Source: Cytobacillus oceanisediminis (lineage in GTDB: Bacteria; Bacillota; Bacilli; Bacillales; Cytobacillaceae). Taken from it: a stretch of DNA of 64,000 nt. The DNA is taken from NCBI RefSeq assembly GCF_022811925.1, contig NZ_CP065511.1:2845501-2909500 (forward strand). Reading direction: 5' to 3'. The number at the start of each line of letters is the position of its first letter. Position 1 is the first letter of the stretch. A model generated the notes under the pieces. That model was not told the DNA's origin and ran no database searches. It worked only from the letters and a program-made list of their open reading frames with translations. Shown here in pieces: positions 41,247 to 50,218 of the stretch. The translations under genes and the position numbers were made by a program.

Positions 41247-42242
41247 TTACTTCATATCTTTTAAAAGGGTACTGTAAGTATCGATCAGTTTTTCAAATTC
41301 AGTATTATAATCATCAGCATTTAGCCAGCCGTCCCGCAGATGCAAGTAACTTGCTTTTTCGTACTCTTTATAGCCTGGACGATTTTTTGCCTCTTCCAGG
41401 GCTTTTTCCAGAACTTCAATGATTTCAGGCGGTGTATCCGCATGAACCATAAACCCTCTGCCCTGGCCGTCCGTTAAATCAATCCCCATTTCAGTTGAAA
41501 TAGGCACATCTTCAAAACCTTCCATTTTTTCTTCTGTAAAGGCAATCAGCATTTTGATATCTCCGCTTTCAAGCTGGGCAATGGATGGTCCTGGCTCCTC
41601 TGCAATCATATCAATATGTCCGCCAAGAAGTGCAGCTGTCATTTCCCCGGAACCTTCAAACGAAATATAATTAAACTTTGTTCCAGTTGCTTGTTCAAAC
41701 TGCTTGATCACCAGTTCATCAAATCCGGCTGAACCAGTCCCCCCAACCGTTATTTCACCAGGCTTTTCTTTTGCCTGTGCAATTAGATCGTCGATGTCTT
41801 TAAACTTCCCGTCGCTTTTTACTTGAAGCGTCATAGTGTCATTTTGAACTCGGCCCACTGCAGTTAATTTGCTCAAATCATTTTTTTCTGCACCTGCTGC
41901 AATATTAACAGGATGATTGGATGTTGCAGACCAAATGGTATAACCATCAGCCGGCTGCCTTGCCACATGGTCAGCTGAGTTTATTCCCGAAGCACCAGGC
42001 ATATTTACAACATTAACATTAACACCGAGTATGCCTTTAAGCTCTTTAGCTATGGCCCTTGCAAAATTATCACTTCCTCCACCTGCACCAAACCCAACTA
42101 CTATTTCAATTTGTCTTTCAGGGTAACTGCTTCCGCTTTTCTTTTCTTCCGAGCTTACTTCTTGAGGTGAAGTATTACATGCTTGTAAAAAGAATACCAA
42201 TGCAATCATAAGAGCGAAAAACGAAAACCTTTTTAGTTTCAT
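41247..42242 (-). CDS. second TctC-type binding lipoprotein (orphan)
   Basis: A 331-aa TctC/Bug binding protein with a lipobox FFLQAC (Cys about residue 22) and the family segments YPERQIEIVVGFGAGGGSDNFA, NMPGASGINSADHVARQPAD and GGTGSAGFDELVIKQFEQ. It closely resembles the TctC at 36990 but has no TctAB beside it. It stands alone with its own terminator and an upstream -24/-12 promoter, 345 bases from glcF. It probably feeds the TctAB at 34872-36924 with a different acid. Its sigma-54 control ties it to the adjacent activator and hydroxyacid genes. Confidence 0.9.
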   Translation of the reverse strand: MKLKRFSFFALMIALVFFLQACNTSPQEVSSEEKKSGSSYPERQIEIVVGFGAGGGSDNFARAIAKELKGILGVNVNVVNMPGASGINSADHVARQPADGYTIWSATSNHPVNIAAGAEKNDLSKLTAVGRVQNDTMTLQVKSDGKFKDIDDLIAQAKEKPGEITVGGTGSAGFDELVIKQFEQATGTKFNYISFEGSGEMTAALLGGHIDMIAEEPGPSIAQLESGDIKMLIAFTEEKMEGFEDVPISTEMGIDLTDGQGRGFMVHADTPPEIIEVLEKALEEAKNRPGYKEYEKASYLHLRDGWLNADDYNTEFEKLIDTYSTLLKDMK

Positions 42243-42397
42243 GTTAATTCCCCCATGTTTTGAAAAGTTTAAAAATTCTGTTAATTAAACTTAATAAAAC
42301 CTCCTCATATGCAAGCATAGTTACATCCAAAGTCAAATTCATTCATCCACAAAACCCCTCACCCCCTGAATTATTCTTTAGCTTCATTAAGATACAA

Positions 42398-42413
42398 TGC
42401 AATTTTTGTGCCG
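42398..42413 (-). promoter_or_regulatory. sigma-54 promoter of the orphan tctC
   Basis: CGGCACAAAAATTGCA on the minus strand fits TGGCACG-N4-TTGCW apart from the first base and one in the -24 block; it is 155 bases before the tctC start codon. The rest of the 42243-42589 gap holds the upstream sites below and nothing coding. Confidence 0.7.
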
Positions 42414-42467
42414 AAATGCAGAAAAAGACCTGAGGGGAATTCATTATTTTTTTTCAACAAACTAAAA

Positions 42468-42570
42468 AGTAAGCGGTTTCAAATATATTTGGACATTTTT
42501 TAGTTTAATTGTATATCTCTAAGCTCCAAGATTTGGAGCCGATCTTATTGGACGTGTTCTCTTTTGAAAC
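42468..42570. promoter_or_regulatory. candidate cre site and activator sites upstream of the sigma-54 promoter
   Basis: AGTAAGCGGTTTCA (42468-42481) matches the cre pattern at 13 of 14. GTTTCAAATATATTTGGAC (42476-42494) and GTTCTCTTTTGAAAC (42556-42570) resemble GTTTCATTTTGGAAC upstream of the other sigma-54 promoter, so they may bind the activator. Confidence 0.4.
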
Positions 42571-42589
42571 AATTAGCGACTGCCCTGTT

Positions 42590-43936
42590 TCATTTTGAAT
42601 CTTTATTGTGGACTATCGATTCAGCCCTATTTATTGATTCCATCAGATAGTCGGCAACATGCTTCGTTTCAATCTGATCTTCCATTCCTTCGCGGTGAAC
42701 CCCCAGTTTCATTTGGAGGAAACACCCTGGATTGGCTGTTATTAGAACAGCTGATTCAGTTTCTTTGACTCTGGACATTTTCTTATCCAATATTTCATTC
42801 GCAAGTTTTGGCTGCAATAAATTATAAATTCCTGCAGACCCGCAGCAATATTTCTTTTCAGGAAGATCCACATACTCTGAGTTTGGAATTTCCTTCACCA
42901 ATTTAGCTGGAGCATCCTTCACCTTCATTACATATTGCAGATGACAGGAAGGCTGATAGGTTACTCTTTCACCTCTGCCGGCAGTTTCAGGCATTTGGCC
43001 TTTATCATAAATGATCTCACTGATATCCCTTATTTTGGAAGAGAATGCTTTTGCCCTCTCCAGCCAATGGGGATCCCCCCGGAATAAGTCCGCATATTCC
43101 GCAAGTGCCGCACCGCATCCTCCGGCATTGGTAATAATATAATCCACATTAGCTTCTTCAAAAGCCTGTATATTCGCTTTGGCCAATTCAATGGCCTTGT
43201 CTTTTTTTCCGCTATGATGGTGCAGGGCCCCGCAGCACATTTGTGCTTTAGGTGTAACTACATCAAAACCAGTCTTTGACAGCAGTTTAATAGAATTATC
43301 ATTCGTTTCTCTGAACATGACATCCATAATGCAGCCGTGGAAAAAGGCTACCCGGCCCCTTGCTGCCATTTCTTCATTAGCCCTTGGAGTAAACTCGGGA
43401 TGGTGTTTCCGCCCTGAAGGCGGCAAAATGGAAGGCGTAATCCTTTCCATCTGTCTCATCTGCTCTGGGAAGAATTTCAGGATGCCCAGTCCTCTAGTTA
43501 CAGACTGAAGTCCGCTTTTTTGATAAAACCACAGAAGATTGCCAACAGTATTAAGCCTTTTTTGGTTGGCAAGAACATGATCAAAGAAGTAATCTTTAAA
43601 AGTCCGTGCCGGATATGCAGGTTTTTTTATATCCGTTTGAACAGGGGTTTCAGCCGCTGCTGCTATTCTCTCCTTGGCGAGCATGACGATATCAGGGACC
43701 TGAACATCAATAGGACAGGCATCCACACAGGCTGAGCATAGCAGGCATCGATCGAGCTGATCTTTGATTTCCTGATTTACGGGGATATTGCCCTCAATCA
43801 GACTTCTTGCCATCAATACTCTGCCCCTGGGACCATCAGCTTCCCTGCCTGTGATATTTAATGTAGGGCAAACATTGCGGCAGGCACCGCAGCGCACACA
43901 TGTTTGCATGGATTCTTCCGCCGTCAGCAATTTCAA
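42590..43936 (-). CDS. glcF: GlcF-type iron-sulfur subunit of 2-hydroxyacid dehydrogenase
   Basis: A 448-aa protein. It carries two [4Fe-4S] motifs (CVRCGACRNVCP, CLLCSACVDACP) near the N-terminus and two CCG domains (MCCGALHHHSG, YCCGSAGIYN) in the C-terminal half, with AGGCGAALAEYADLF between. With GlcD it oxidises glycolate, D-lactate or a related 2-hydroxyacid and passes electrons to the membrane quinone pool. It lies 18 bases after glcD. GlcE, present in E. coli, is absent, as usual in Bacillus. Confidence 0.9.
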   Translation of the reverse strand: MKLLTAEESMQTCVRCGACRNVCPTLNITGREADGPRGRVLMARSLIEGNIPVNQEIKDQLDRCLLCSACVDACPIDVQVPDIVMLAKERIAAAAETPVQTDIKKPAYPARTFKDYFFDHVLANQKRLNTVGNLLWFYQKSGLQSVTRGLGILKFFPEQMRQMERITPSILPPSGRKHHPEFTPRANEEMAARGRVAFFHGCIMDVMFRETNDNSIKLLSKTGFDVVTPKAQMCCGALHHHSGKKDKAIELAKANIQAFEEANVDYIITNAGGCGAALAEYADLFRGDPHWLERAKAFSSKIRDISEIIYDKGQMPETAGRGERVTYQPSCHLQYVMKVKDAPAKLVKEIPNSEYVDLPEKKYCCGSAGIYNLLQPKLANEILDKKMSRVKETESAVLITANPGCFLQMKLGVHREGMEDQIETKHVADYLMESINRAESIVHNKDSK

Positions 43937-43954
43937 TTTCCATTCACCTCCATC

Positions 43955-45391
43955 CTAGTTAGGCAGTGCCATCTTGCCTGGATTCAGAATATTATTTGGA
44001 TCAAGCGTCTTTTTAATAGCCCGCATTACTTCCATGGCAGGACCATGCTCAACATCCATATATTTGGCACGGACAATTCCCACGCCATGTTCAGCTGTTG
44101 TCGTTCCTTCCATTTTGATTGCCAGTTCGTGAATATCGTCGATCATTTTCTGCACATTTTCCGTTTCAATTTCATTGTTCATGTTCACTACCGGTCCGGT
44201 ATGCATATTTCCATCGCCAACATGGCCGTAAATTCCGCAGATAATTCCATATCGTTCTGCAATATTATGAATCTCCCGCAGTGTTTCAGGGAGTCTCGAA
44301 ATTGGCACACAGATATCTTCGCCGCCATACACACGGAAACCGCCCGGCTTCAATAGTCCAACAGCAGCACCAACAAGCTTCCTTGCCTGCCAGAGCTTTT
44401 CACACTCTTCCGGCTCATCGCTGAACTTTATATAATTCGTATATTTTTCAACCACCGTCCTGAGCCGGTTCACTTGGGAGGTTACCTCCTCCTTGGCACC
44501 ATCGACTTCAAAAACAAGAATCGCTTCATTGTCCAGGGGAAGATTCAGCTCTGGCTTCATTATGTTGACAGCCTTCGTACAATTGAAGTCCATGATTTCG
44601 ATGGCGGATGGCTGCAGGCCTGAAGAAAAAACAGCGTTTACCGCCTCTCCCGCATCTTCCAATCTTTCAAATGAGCATAGGACAATTCCTCTTGTGACGG
44701 GGAGCGGCAATAATTTCAGGCGTAGACGGGTCACAATTCCAAGAGTGCCTTCCGAACCGATCATTAAGTGGGCAAGGTCGTAGCCGGAGACCGATTTAAG
44801 CGCCTTCGATTTAGCGCCTCCAGTCACAATGATGTCACCATTGGGCAGTACGACTTCCATTCCCAGGACATAATGACGGGTGACACCGTATTTGACTGCC
44901 CTCAGCCCGCTTGAATTGTTGGAAACCATGCCTCCCACTGTGCACATATTGGCGCTTCCCGGGTCAGGAGGGAACCTTAGTCCATAGGGCTGTAAAGCCT
45001 CATTTAAATCATTTTGGATGACTCCCGGCTCAATTATCACCTGCAAATTTCTGTGATCAATCTCCAGTATTCGGTTCATTTTTGATAAATCCAGCATAAT
45101 GCCGCCTTTAACCGGCACGGCTCCGCCTGTTTGTCCGGTGGCTGCCCCTCTCGGGTATAAAGGGATATTAAATTCGTTGGCCAGCCTGACACATTCACTG
45201 ACCTCTTCAGTTGACAGTGCAATAACAGCCACTTGAGGCAGTTTCGGACGAAGCTGTGTTTCAAAGGATGCATCATAGGAGTAGGTCATCATATCAGTGC
45301 AATTGGTTAATAGCCGGTCGTCTCCGAAGATATTTCTTAATCGGGATATGACATTTTCATCCAGTGGAGGCGGTGTCATTGTTTCGTTCAT
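43955..45391 (-). CDS. glcD: GlcD-type FAD-linked 2-hydroxyacid dehydrogenase
   Basis: A 478-aa FAD-binding PCMH flavoprotein (FAD_binding_4 plus FAD-oxidase C). The pyrophosphate loop is YPRGAATGQTGGAVPVKGG, with DPGSANMCTVGGMVSNNSSGLRAVKYG as the second FAD contact and GHVGDGNMHTGPVV and TTAEHGVG as the active-site His region. The family includes GlcD, D-lactate and D-2-hydroxyglutarate dehydrogenases. It is 12 bases after the sigma-54 activator gene, with AGGAGG overlapping that gene's end, so the three genes are one unit. Confidence 0.92.
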   Translation of the reverse strand: MNETMTPPPLDENVISRLRNIFGDDRLLTNCTDMMTYSYDASFETQLRPKLPQVAVIALSTEEVSECVRLANEFNIPLYPRGAATGQTGGAVPVKGGIMLDLSKMNRILEIDHRNLQVIIEPGVIQNDLNEALQPYGLRFPPDPGSANMCTVGGMVSNNSSGLRAVKYGVTRHYVLGMEVVLPNGDIIVTGGAKSKALKSVSGYDLAHLMIGSEGTLGIVTRLRLKLLPLPVTRGIVLCSFERLEDAGEAVNAVFSSGLQPSAIEIMDFNCTKAVNIMKPELNLPLDNEAILVFEVDGAKEEVTSQVNRLRTVVEKYTNYIKFSDEPEECEKLWQARKLVGAAVGLLKPGGFRVYGGEDICVPISRLPETLREIHNIAERYGIICGIYGHVGDGNMHTGPVVNMNNEIETENVQKMIDDIHELAIKMEGTTTAEHGVGIVRAKYMDVEHGPAMEVMRAIKKTLDPNNILNPGKMALPN

Positions 45392-45403
45392 TATTTCTCC
45401 TCC

Positions 45404-47302
45404 TTACAAACTATTTATTTTTCTCCAGAGGGTCGTCCTGCCGATCCCCAGAATCCTTGCCGCTTCTGTTTTATTGCCGTTTACCTGCTTCAGCACGTTC
45501 AGAATATACTCTTTCTCATAGTTTTGAAGCTTCGTTTCTTCATCAAATTCTTCATTATTGCAGTGTTGTTTTAGCTCATGCAATTTGGTAAAGTCTTTCC
45601 CGCCTGCCGCTAAAACAGTTTCTGAATCAATCATATTTTCAGGGGAAAGAATCATCGCTCTTTCAACAATGTTCCTGAGCTGGCGTATATTACCCGGCCA
45701 ATGATAGCTTTGCATAATTTTCATAGCATCAGCAGTGAAACCTATAATATTTCTTCGAATGCCCGGTTCCAATTCTTTTATAAAAAAATCGCATAACAAT
45801 GGTATATCAGGTATCCTCTCACGCAAGGACGGAATTGGGATGTCAAGAATATTGAGGCGATAATACAAATCAGCCCGGAAGCTCCCATCCTCGACCATCT
45901 TCTCAAAATCACGGTTTGAGGCAGCGATGACCCGAATATTAATGGGGATCACTCTTTCATCCCCAAGCCGCATTACTTCGCCTTCCTGCAAAACTCTAAG
46001 GAGCTGGGCCTGGAGGGATTCAGCGAGTTCGCCAATTTCATCGAGGAAGATGGTTCCCTGATGAGCCAATTCAAATAAGCCTGTTTTCCCTCCCTTTTTC
46101 GCTCCCGTAAAGGCTCCTTCGACGTAGCCGAACAATTCGCTTTCCAGCAGGTTTTCAGGGATAGCCGCACAATTCACAGCAACGAATGGCCCTTCCGACC
46201 GCTTGCTGAAGCTATGGATCAAATGGGCAAACACTTCTTTTCCTACACCTGTTTCACCCGTCAGGAGAACAGTAGAATCCACCTGTGAATATTTCTTCAT
46301 CTTTTGGATCGCTTTTTGATACATCTCACTTTCCCCGACAATATTATTTAAACTGTATTTCGTGATATGGCCGCGGTGAAGGAGCTTTTTGCGGATTTCC
46401 TGCTCCTGCTGCTGAAGTCTATGAACCTCCTGAAACGTACAGACAGCCCCAAACACCTTTTGCTCGTGCCTGATGGGTATTCGATTTGCAACCACTTTTA
46501 CACCATTGGTATCCTGGATGCGGTTCAGCTCTTCCTTACCAGTCGAAAGAACTTTTTTCATTTGTGAATTAACGAGGATATCATCAATCGACTTACCGAT
46601 AACTGAATCATAGGGCAGGTTTAAGATGCTGTAAACGGAAGGATTGCATACTGTAATAATCCCTTTTTCATCCACAGCAATTACACCATCAGCAATAAAA
46701 TCAAGAATTGCCTGGAGTTCCTTGGTTCGCTTCAGTTCTATCCGCCTCACATCAATCAGGCTTCTTGCTTCATGAATGGCCTGGATGACCGATTCCACTC
46801 CAGACGTTAATATCACAGTTTCTATCGAATCATTTTTAACTTTGTTCGTAAAAATACTTTTGCCAATCAGGACATCTATCTCTTTTTTGCTGAGAGTTTC
46901 GACGGCTGCTTCAGCTTCCTCAGCTACAATTACGGCATGCTTTTCAATCGAAAGGCCCAGAACAGATTCAATTGTTTCGATCCCTTGCAAAACATCCCGG
47001 GTGTCAGCTATTCCAACCTTCTGTCCAAGTTTTTGTGCTTCTTTGATGGTTCGCAGCAGGTCATATCCGGTTATGGGAATCTGTACGACGGGTATGCTAA
47101 GGTCGGACTCAATGAGCTTTAATCCCATGGTTCCTCTGCTGATGATTACTTCTGTTCCGGCTTTTTCAAATTCTTTAGCAGCTGCAATAGCATTTTTAAA
47201 GCTCACTTTTCGTATAGCGACATCTTCTCCTGTTTTTTCCGCAGCTTCCTTTGAAACCTGTATCAGCGCGTCAATTGGGGTTAGAATGGCAATTTCGGAC
47301 AT
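45404..47302 (-). CDS. sigma-54-dependent activator with PrpR-type N-terminus
   Basis: A 632-aa activator. The N-terminal PrpR_N receiver-like domain (about 1-170), a PAS domain (VIAVDEKGIITVCNPSVYSI), the AAA+ core with Walker A (LLTGETGVGKEVFAHLI), the sigma-54 contact loop (GAFTGAKKGGKTG) and Walker B (GTIFLDEIGEL), and a Fis-type helix-turn-helix (GNKTEAARILGIGRTTLWRK) are in order. PrpR_N domains bind small metabolites. The ATG at 47302 has GAGGTG; the preceding GTG is less well placed. Two -24/-12 promoters lie within 5 kb, in front of the orphan tctC and the aminotransferase, as likely targets. Confidence 0.92.
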   Translation of the reverse strand: MSEIAILTPIDALIQVSKEAAEKTGEDVAIRKVSFKNAIAAAKEFEKAGTEVIISRGTMGLKLIESDLSIPVVQIPITGYDLLRTIKEAQKLGQKVGIADTRDVLQGIETIESVLGLSIEKHAVIVAEEAEAAVETLSKKEIDVLIGKSIFTNKVKNDSIETVILTSGVESVIQAIHEARSLIDVRRIELKRTKELQAILDFIADGVIAVDEKGIITVCNPSVYSILNLPYDSVIGKSIDDILVNSQMKKVLSTGKEELNRIQDTNGVKVVANRIPIRHEQKVFGAVCTFQEVHRLQQQEQEIRKKLLHRGHITKYSLNNIVGESEMYQKAIQKMKKYSQVDSTVLLTGETGVGKEVFAHLIHSFSKRSEGPFVAVNCAAIPENLLESELFGYVEGAFTGAKKGGKTGLFELAHQGTIFLDEIGELAESLQAQLLRVLQEGEVMRLGDERVIPINIRVIAASNRDFEKMVEDGSFRADLYYRLNILDIPIPSLRERIPDIPLLCDFFIKELEPGIRRNIIGFTADAMKIMQSYHWPGNIRQLRNIVERAMILSPENMIDSETVLAAGGKDFTKLHELKQHCNNEEFDEETKLQNYEKEYILNVLKQVNGNKTEAARILGIGRTTLWRKINSL

Positions 47303-47415
47303 CACTTCACCTCATTTTCCTTTTTCTCTTGGACAAGTTTTATTATTATATTAAGTTAATCTTATCAGATGCCAAGGAAAATTTCGGCTAGTTTTCATAA
47401 TAATCAGTCTAATTA

Positions 47416-48123
47416 TTAAATCAGGAAAGTACCAGCTTTTACTTTAATTACACTTTCAACCTGGCCAAAGGGGCCCCCGGGTGAAAACATCCCCACTGCC
47501 GTGCCGGAAAGCTGAAAAAAATAGGATAGATCCTTAAGGTCCTCATCATTCAGCTGTTCAAAAACAGTTCCTCCTAGAATCACTGCATTTCCTATTAAAC
47601 TGTCATCAAAAATGTCCAGCAGATGGCTGCAGAGCATTTTACCGTTTACTTTTCCGCTTAAAGCTCCGTTGACTTCAATATAAGCCGTTTCAGGTATGAA
47701 CATACTAAATGATCCGGCTGCCAGGCAAGCTGCCATTGAATCCGGCGAGATAACGATGGGGATGGCTCCCCTTCCGCCCTGACACTTAATATCCTCATCT
47801 ATTCCTGCAATGACCATTCCATTCATCGGAATATTTTCTGTCCGGAAATATTGGGACAAATCACAATCTATTACTCTTATTCCTTTTCCTGTACAGAATT
47901 TAAGGATGTTCTCAACTTCTCCATCTCCAAGAGAAAAAAGAATCTGGGCTGGATTTTTGGCGTTTTTGTAACCTAGTCTGTTAAATGCTTTGATAACATT
48001 AAGTGAATTTTGGCCGCTGACGAATAGGAAATCTGGTGTCACATTGATCTGATCCCCTGGAATAACTGAAGGCAGATTTGCCAGTTCGGCGAGTCGTTTT
48101 TCAAATAAATTCACCGGGCTCAC
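47416..48123 (-). CDS. aconitase-fold protein lacking cluster cysteines
   Basis: A 235-aa protein. Its middle, VISPDSMAACLAAGSFSMFI plus ETAYIEVNGALSGKVNGKML, aligns with the aconitase-superfamily stretch in LeuC that runs from GDSHT to the KxxILSIIG-like helix. The DSH part has become DSM and no CTNSR or CxxC cluster ligand appears. Length is about half of a large subunit. It may be a non-catalytic relative, perhaps a sensor or a partner. It starts 20 bases after the aminotransferase stop and probably shares its sigma-54 promoter. Confidence 0.6.
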   Translation of the reverse strand: MSPVNLFEKRLAELANLPSVIPGDQINVTPDFLFVSGQNSLNVIKAFNRLGYKNAKNPAQILFSLGDGEVENILKFCTGKGIRVIDCDLSQYFRTENIPMNGMVIAGIDEDIKCQGGRGAIPIVISPDSMAACLAAGSFSMFIPETAYIEVNGALSGKVNGKMLCSHLLDIFDDSLIGNAVILGGTVFEQLNDEDLKDLSYFFQLSGTAVGMFSPGGPFGQVESVIKVKAGTFLI

Positions 48124-48143
48124 GTCTCCTTAGGACCAGCAAT

Positions 48144-49310
48144 TTAGCAGTATGGATTTTCAAGCCAATGCCGCTGTGCAGCGGAAACTCCTGCACCTAA
48201 CTCCACTTCGTGTCCGCTCTTCTTTAAAGCAAGCTCCATTGCAGCAAACATCTTCAGCATATCTGCTGCATCTGTATATCCCATATGGCCCAGACGCAAA
48301 ATTTGATTCTTCACCTTTCCAAGACCGCCCCCCAATGCGATATGGAATTCTTCCCGCATCATCTTTCTGAATTCATCGGCATTATTTAATTTAACGGCTG
48401 TCAGGGTTGGACTGGCAACCGAATCATCCACAAGCAATTCAAGACCTAATGCCCGCACCCCTGCCCTTGTCATATCCCGAAGAGCAGCATGCCTTTTGTA
48501 TTCAGCTTCTATTCCTCCGCTTTTTTCTATCATATTGCATGCCTCAAGCAGCCCGCACACAAGTGATATATTCGGCGTATATGGTGTTCCAGTCCCAGAC
48601 TCCAGTCCCTTTTTATAAAGTTTGAGGTCAAAGTAAAAGGATAGGCACTGATGCTTATTCACAGTGTTCCAAGCTTTTTCACTCAATGTAATTAATGCAA
48701 GGCCAGGCGGCAGCATTAACGCTTTCTGTCCTCCAGTTGCCACAATATCGATGCCCCACTCGTCCATATATAAAGGTGTACCGACTATTGAGCTAACTGC
48801 ATCAACGAGGAAAATGGCATCCGTTTCTTTTACAACGGCCGCTATCTCTTTAATATTGTTGATTGCAGATGTGGATGTTTCACAGTGTGTAGCAAAAACA
48901 GCCTTTGCCTCAGGATTTTCCTTTAATGCTTTTCTCACATCTTCAGGATTTACAATATGCCCCCAATCCGCATCGACCCGGACGGTTTTGCAGCCGATAT
49001 GGTCTGTAATTCCCTGAAGATACTCACCAAAATAGCCGACTACGCAAAGGATGATCGTATCATTGGGACCAACCGTGTTAATAATAGCTGTTTCAAGAGC
49101 GGAAGCTCCGCTTGAGGTAAGCGGGATTACCAGGTTTTCTGTCTGGAATATCATTTTGGACTTTTCAGTGGTTTCCTGAAGTACATCCTGAAAGGCTGGA
49201 TTTCGGTAATCCATCATGGGATGATCGAAACTTCTTAGCATAGCACGCTGTATTTCTTTCGGAACCTGAACTGGCCCCGGCAATCTTAAGTCCAATTTTT
49301 CTTCAAACAT
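48144..49310 (-). CDS. class V aminotransferase (serine/alanine-glyoxylate type)
   Basis: A 388-aa PLP enzyme of the alanine-glyoxylate/serine-pyruvate aminotransferase group, including PucG-like proteins. Features are LRLPGPVQVPKEIQRAM, LTSSGASALETAIINTV, the VDAVSSIVGTPLYMDEW cofactor Asp and the Schiff-base Lys in ATGGQKALMLPPGLAL. Such enzymes turn glyoxylate into glycine. The oxidase GlcDF nearby would supply glyoxylate or another 2-oxoacid. It is preceded by a near-consensus -24/-12 promoter, so it should depend on the local activator. The ATG at 49310 has GGGGAGG upstream. Confidence 0.88.
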   Translation of the reverse strand: MFEEKLDLRLPGPVQVPKEIQRAMLRSFDHPMMDYRNPAFQDVLQETTEKSKMIFQTENLVIPLTSSGASALETAIINTVGPNDTIILCVVGYFGEYLQGITDHIGCKTVRVDADWGHIVNPEDVRKALKENPEAKAVFATHCETSTSAINNIKEIAAVVKETDAIFLVDAVSSIVGTPLYMDEWGIDIVATGGQKALMLPPGLALITLSEKAWNTVNKHQCLSFYFDLKLYKKGLESGTGTPYTPNISLVCGLLEACNMIEKSGGIEAEYKRHAALRDMTRAGVRALGLELLVDDSVASPTLTAVKLNNADEFRKMMREEFHIALGGGLGKVKNQILRLGHMGYTDAADMLKMFAAMELALKKSGHEVELGAGVSAAQRHWLENPYC

Positions 49311-49360
49311 AGCTTCCTCCCCTTATCGTTTCTGATTAATATCTTGCTAATGAGATATGT

Positions 49361-49376
49361 TGCAATTTCCGTGCCA
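49361..49376 (-). promoter_or_regulatory. sigma-54 promoter of the aminotransferase unit
   Basis: TGGCACGGAAATTGCA on the minus strand is a full match to TGGCACG-N4-TTGCW, 50 bases before the start codon. Confidence 0.9.
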
Positions 49377-49418
49377 ATTTTGAATAGCTTTTGCACTAAG
49401 GTTTGTTAGTTAGGGGAG

Positions 49419-49466
49419 TGTTTCAGCGTTTCATTTTGGAACGATTTGGAACAGGTGGGTGAAACA
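49419..49466. promoter_or_regulatory. candidate activator binding region upstream of the sigma-54 promoter
   Basis: TGTTTCA and TGAAACA form a wide inverted repeat around GTTTCATTTTGGAAC (49428-49442), 50 to 90 bases upstream of the promoter, where an enhancer-binding protein would act. Confidence 0.45.
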
Positions 49467-49605
49467 ACTGGTGGTGTGAGAAAATTTTCATGTGATGAAT
49501 TGGGTTCTTCTTTTGGGATGGTTATACCGTTATGACGATGGTTTTTGGGGGTTATCCTGATTTTCGGGTTTTTGGCAGCGGTTATGACGACTGATTTATC
49601 TGTCT

Positions 49606-50100
49606 TCTATTTAGGGTGTTGATTTACCTGATAAACTGCCATTTTGCTTTACTGCCTTCAATTTTGTCGTTATTCCATGCGATTAACTACCATTTTTCTT
49701 TAATGCTCTATTTTTCGGCGTTAATCCATCTGATTAACTACCATTTTCGCTCTACTGCATTCATTTTAGTCGTTATTCCATGCGATTAACTACCATTTTT
49801 CTTTAATGCACTCTATTTCGTCGTTATTCCATGCCATTAACTACCATTTTTCTTTAATGCACTCTATTTCGTCGTTATTCCATGCGATTAACTACCATTT
49901 TCGCTCTACTGCATACAATTTCGTCGTTATTCCATGCCATTAACTACCATTTTTGCTTTACTGCATTCAATTTCGTCGTTATTCCATGCGATTAACTACC
50001 ATTTTCGCTCTACTCCATTCAATTTCATCGTTATTCCATGCCATTAACTATTATTTTTCTTTACTGCTCTTTTTTTCGTCGTTAATTAGTGTGTTTGACT
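49606..50100. repeat. 51/52-bp tandem repeat, nine units
   Basis: Units marked by GATTAACTACCATTTT start (at that G) at about 49630, 49681, 49732, 49784, 49835, 49886, 49938, 49990 and 50042. Each unit also has CGTTATTCCATGC before it and CTTTACTGCATTC-like sequence after it. Two alternating variants occur (GCGATTAAC and GCCATTAAC; TTTCTTTAATGC and TTCGCTCTACTGC). The mix of 51 and 52 breaks any reading frame. The bases at 49467-49605 look like decayed copies (TTATGACGA twice) and hold no gene. Confidence 0.85.
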
Positions 50101-50218
50101 GCTATTGTTTCCTTCCTGTTCTGGATTTTGTGAGCAATTTTTGCTGCAGCTTTTAATTGTCTAAATTAAATTTTGGTTTTCGCAATCATTAGTTTCTTCA
50201 TAAAAATACATGAAATAA

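Noticed and set aside
49606..50100. CRISPR array
   Set aside because: Units are contiguous and similar throughout their 51-52 bases, with no unique spacers and no cas genes; it is a plain tandem repeat.
49953..50156. 67-aa plus-strand reading frame
   Set aside because: Lies inside the tandem repeat, repeats its own sequence, lacks a ribosome site, and adjacent units shift frame.
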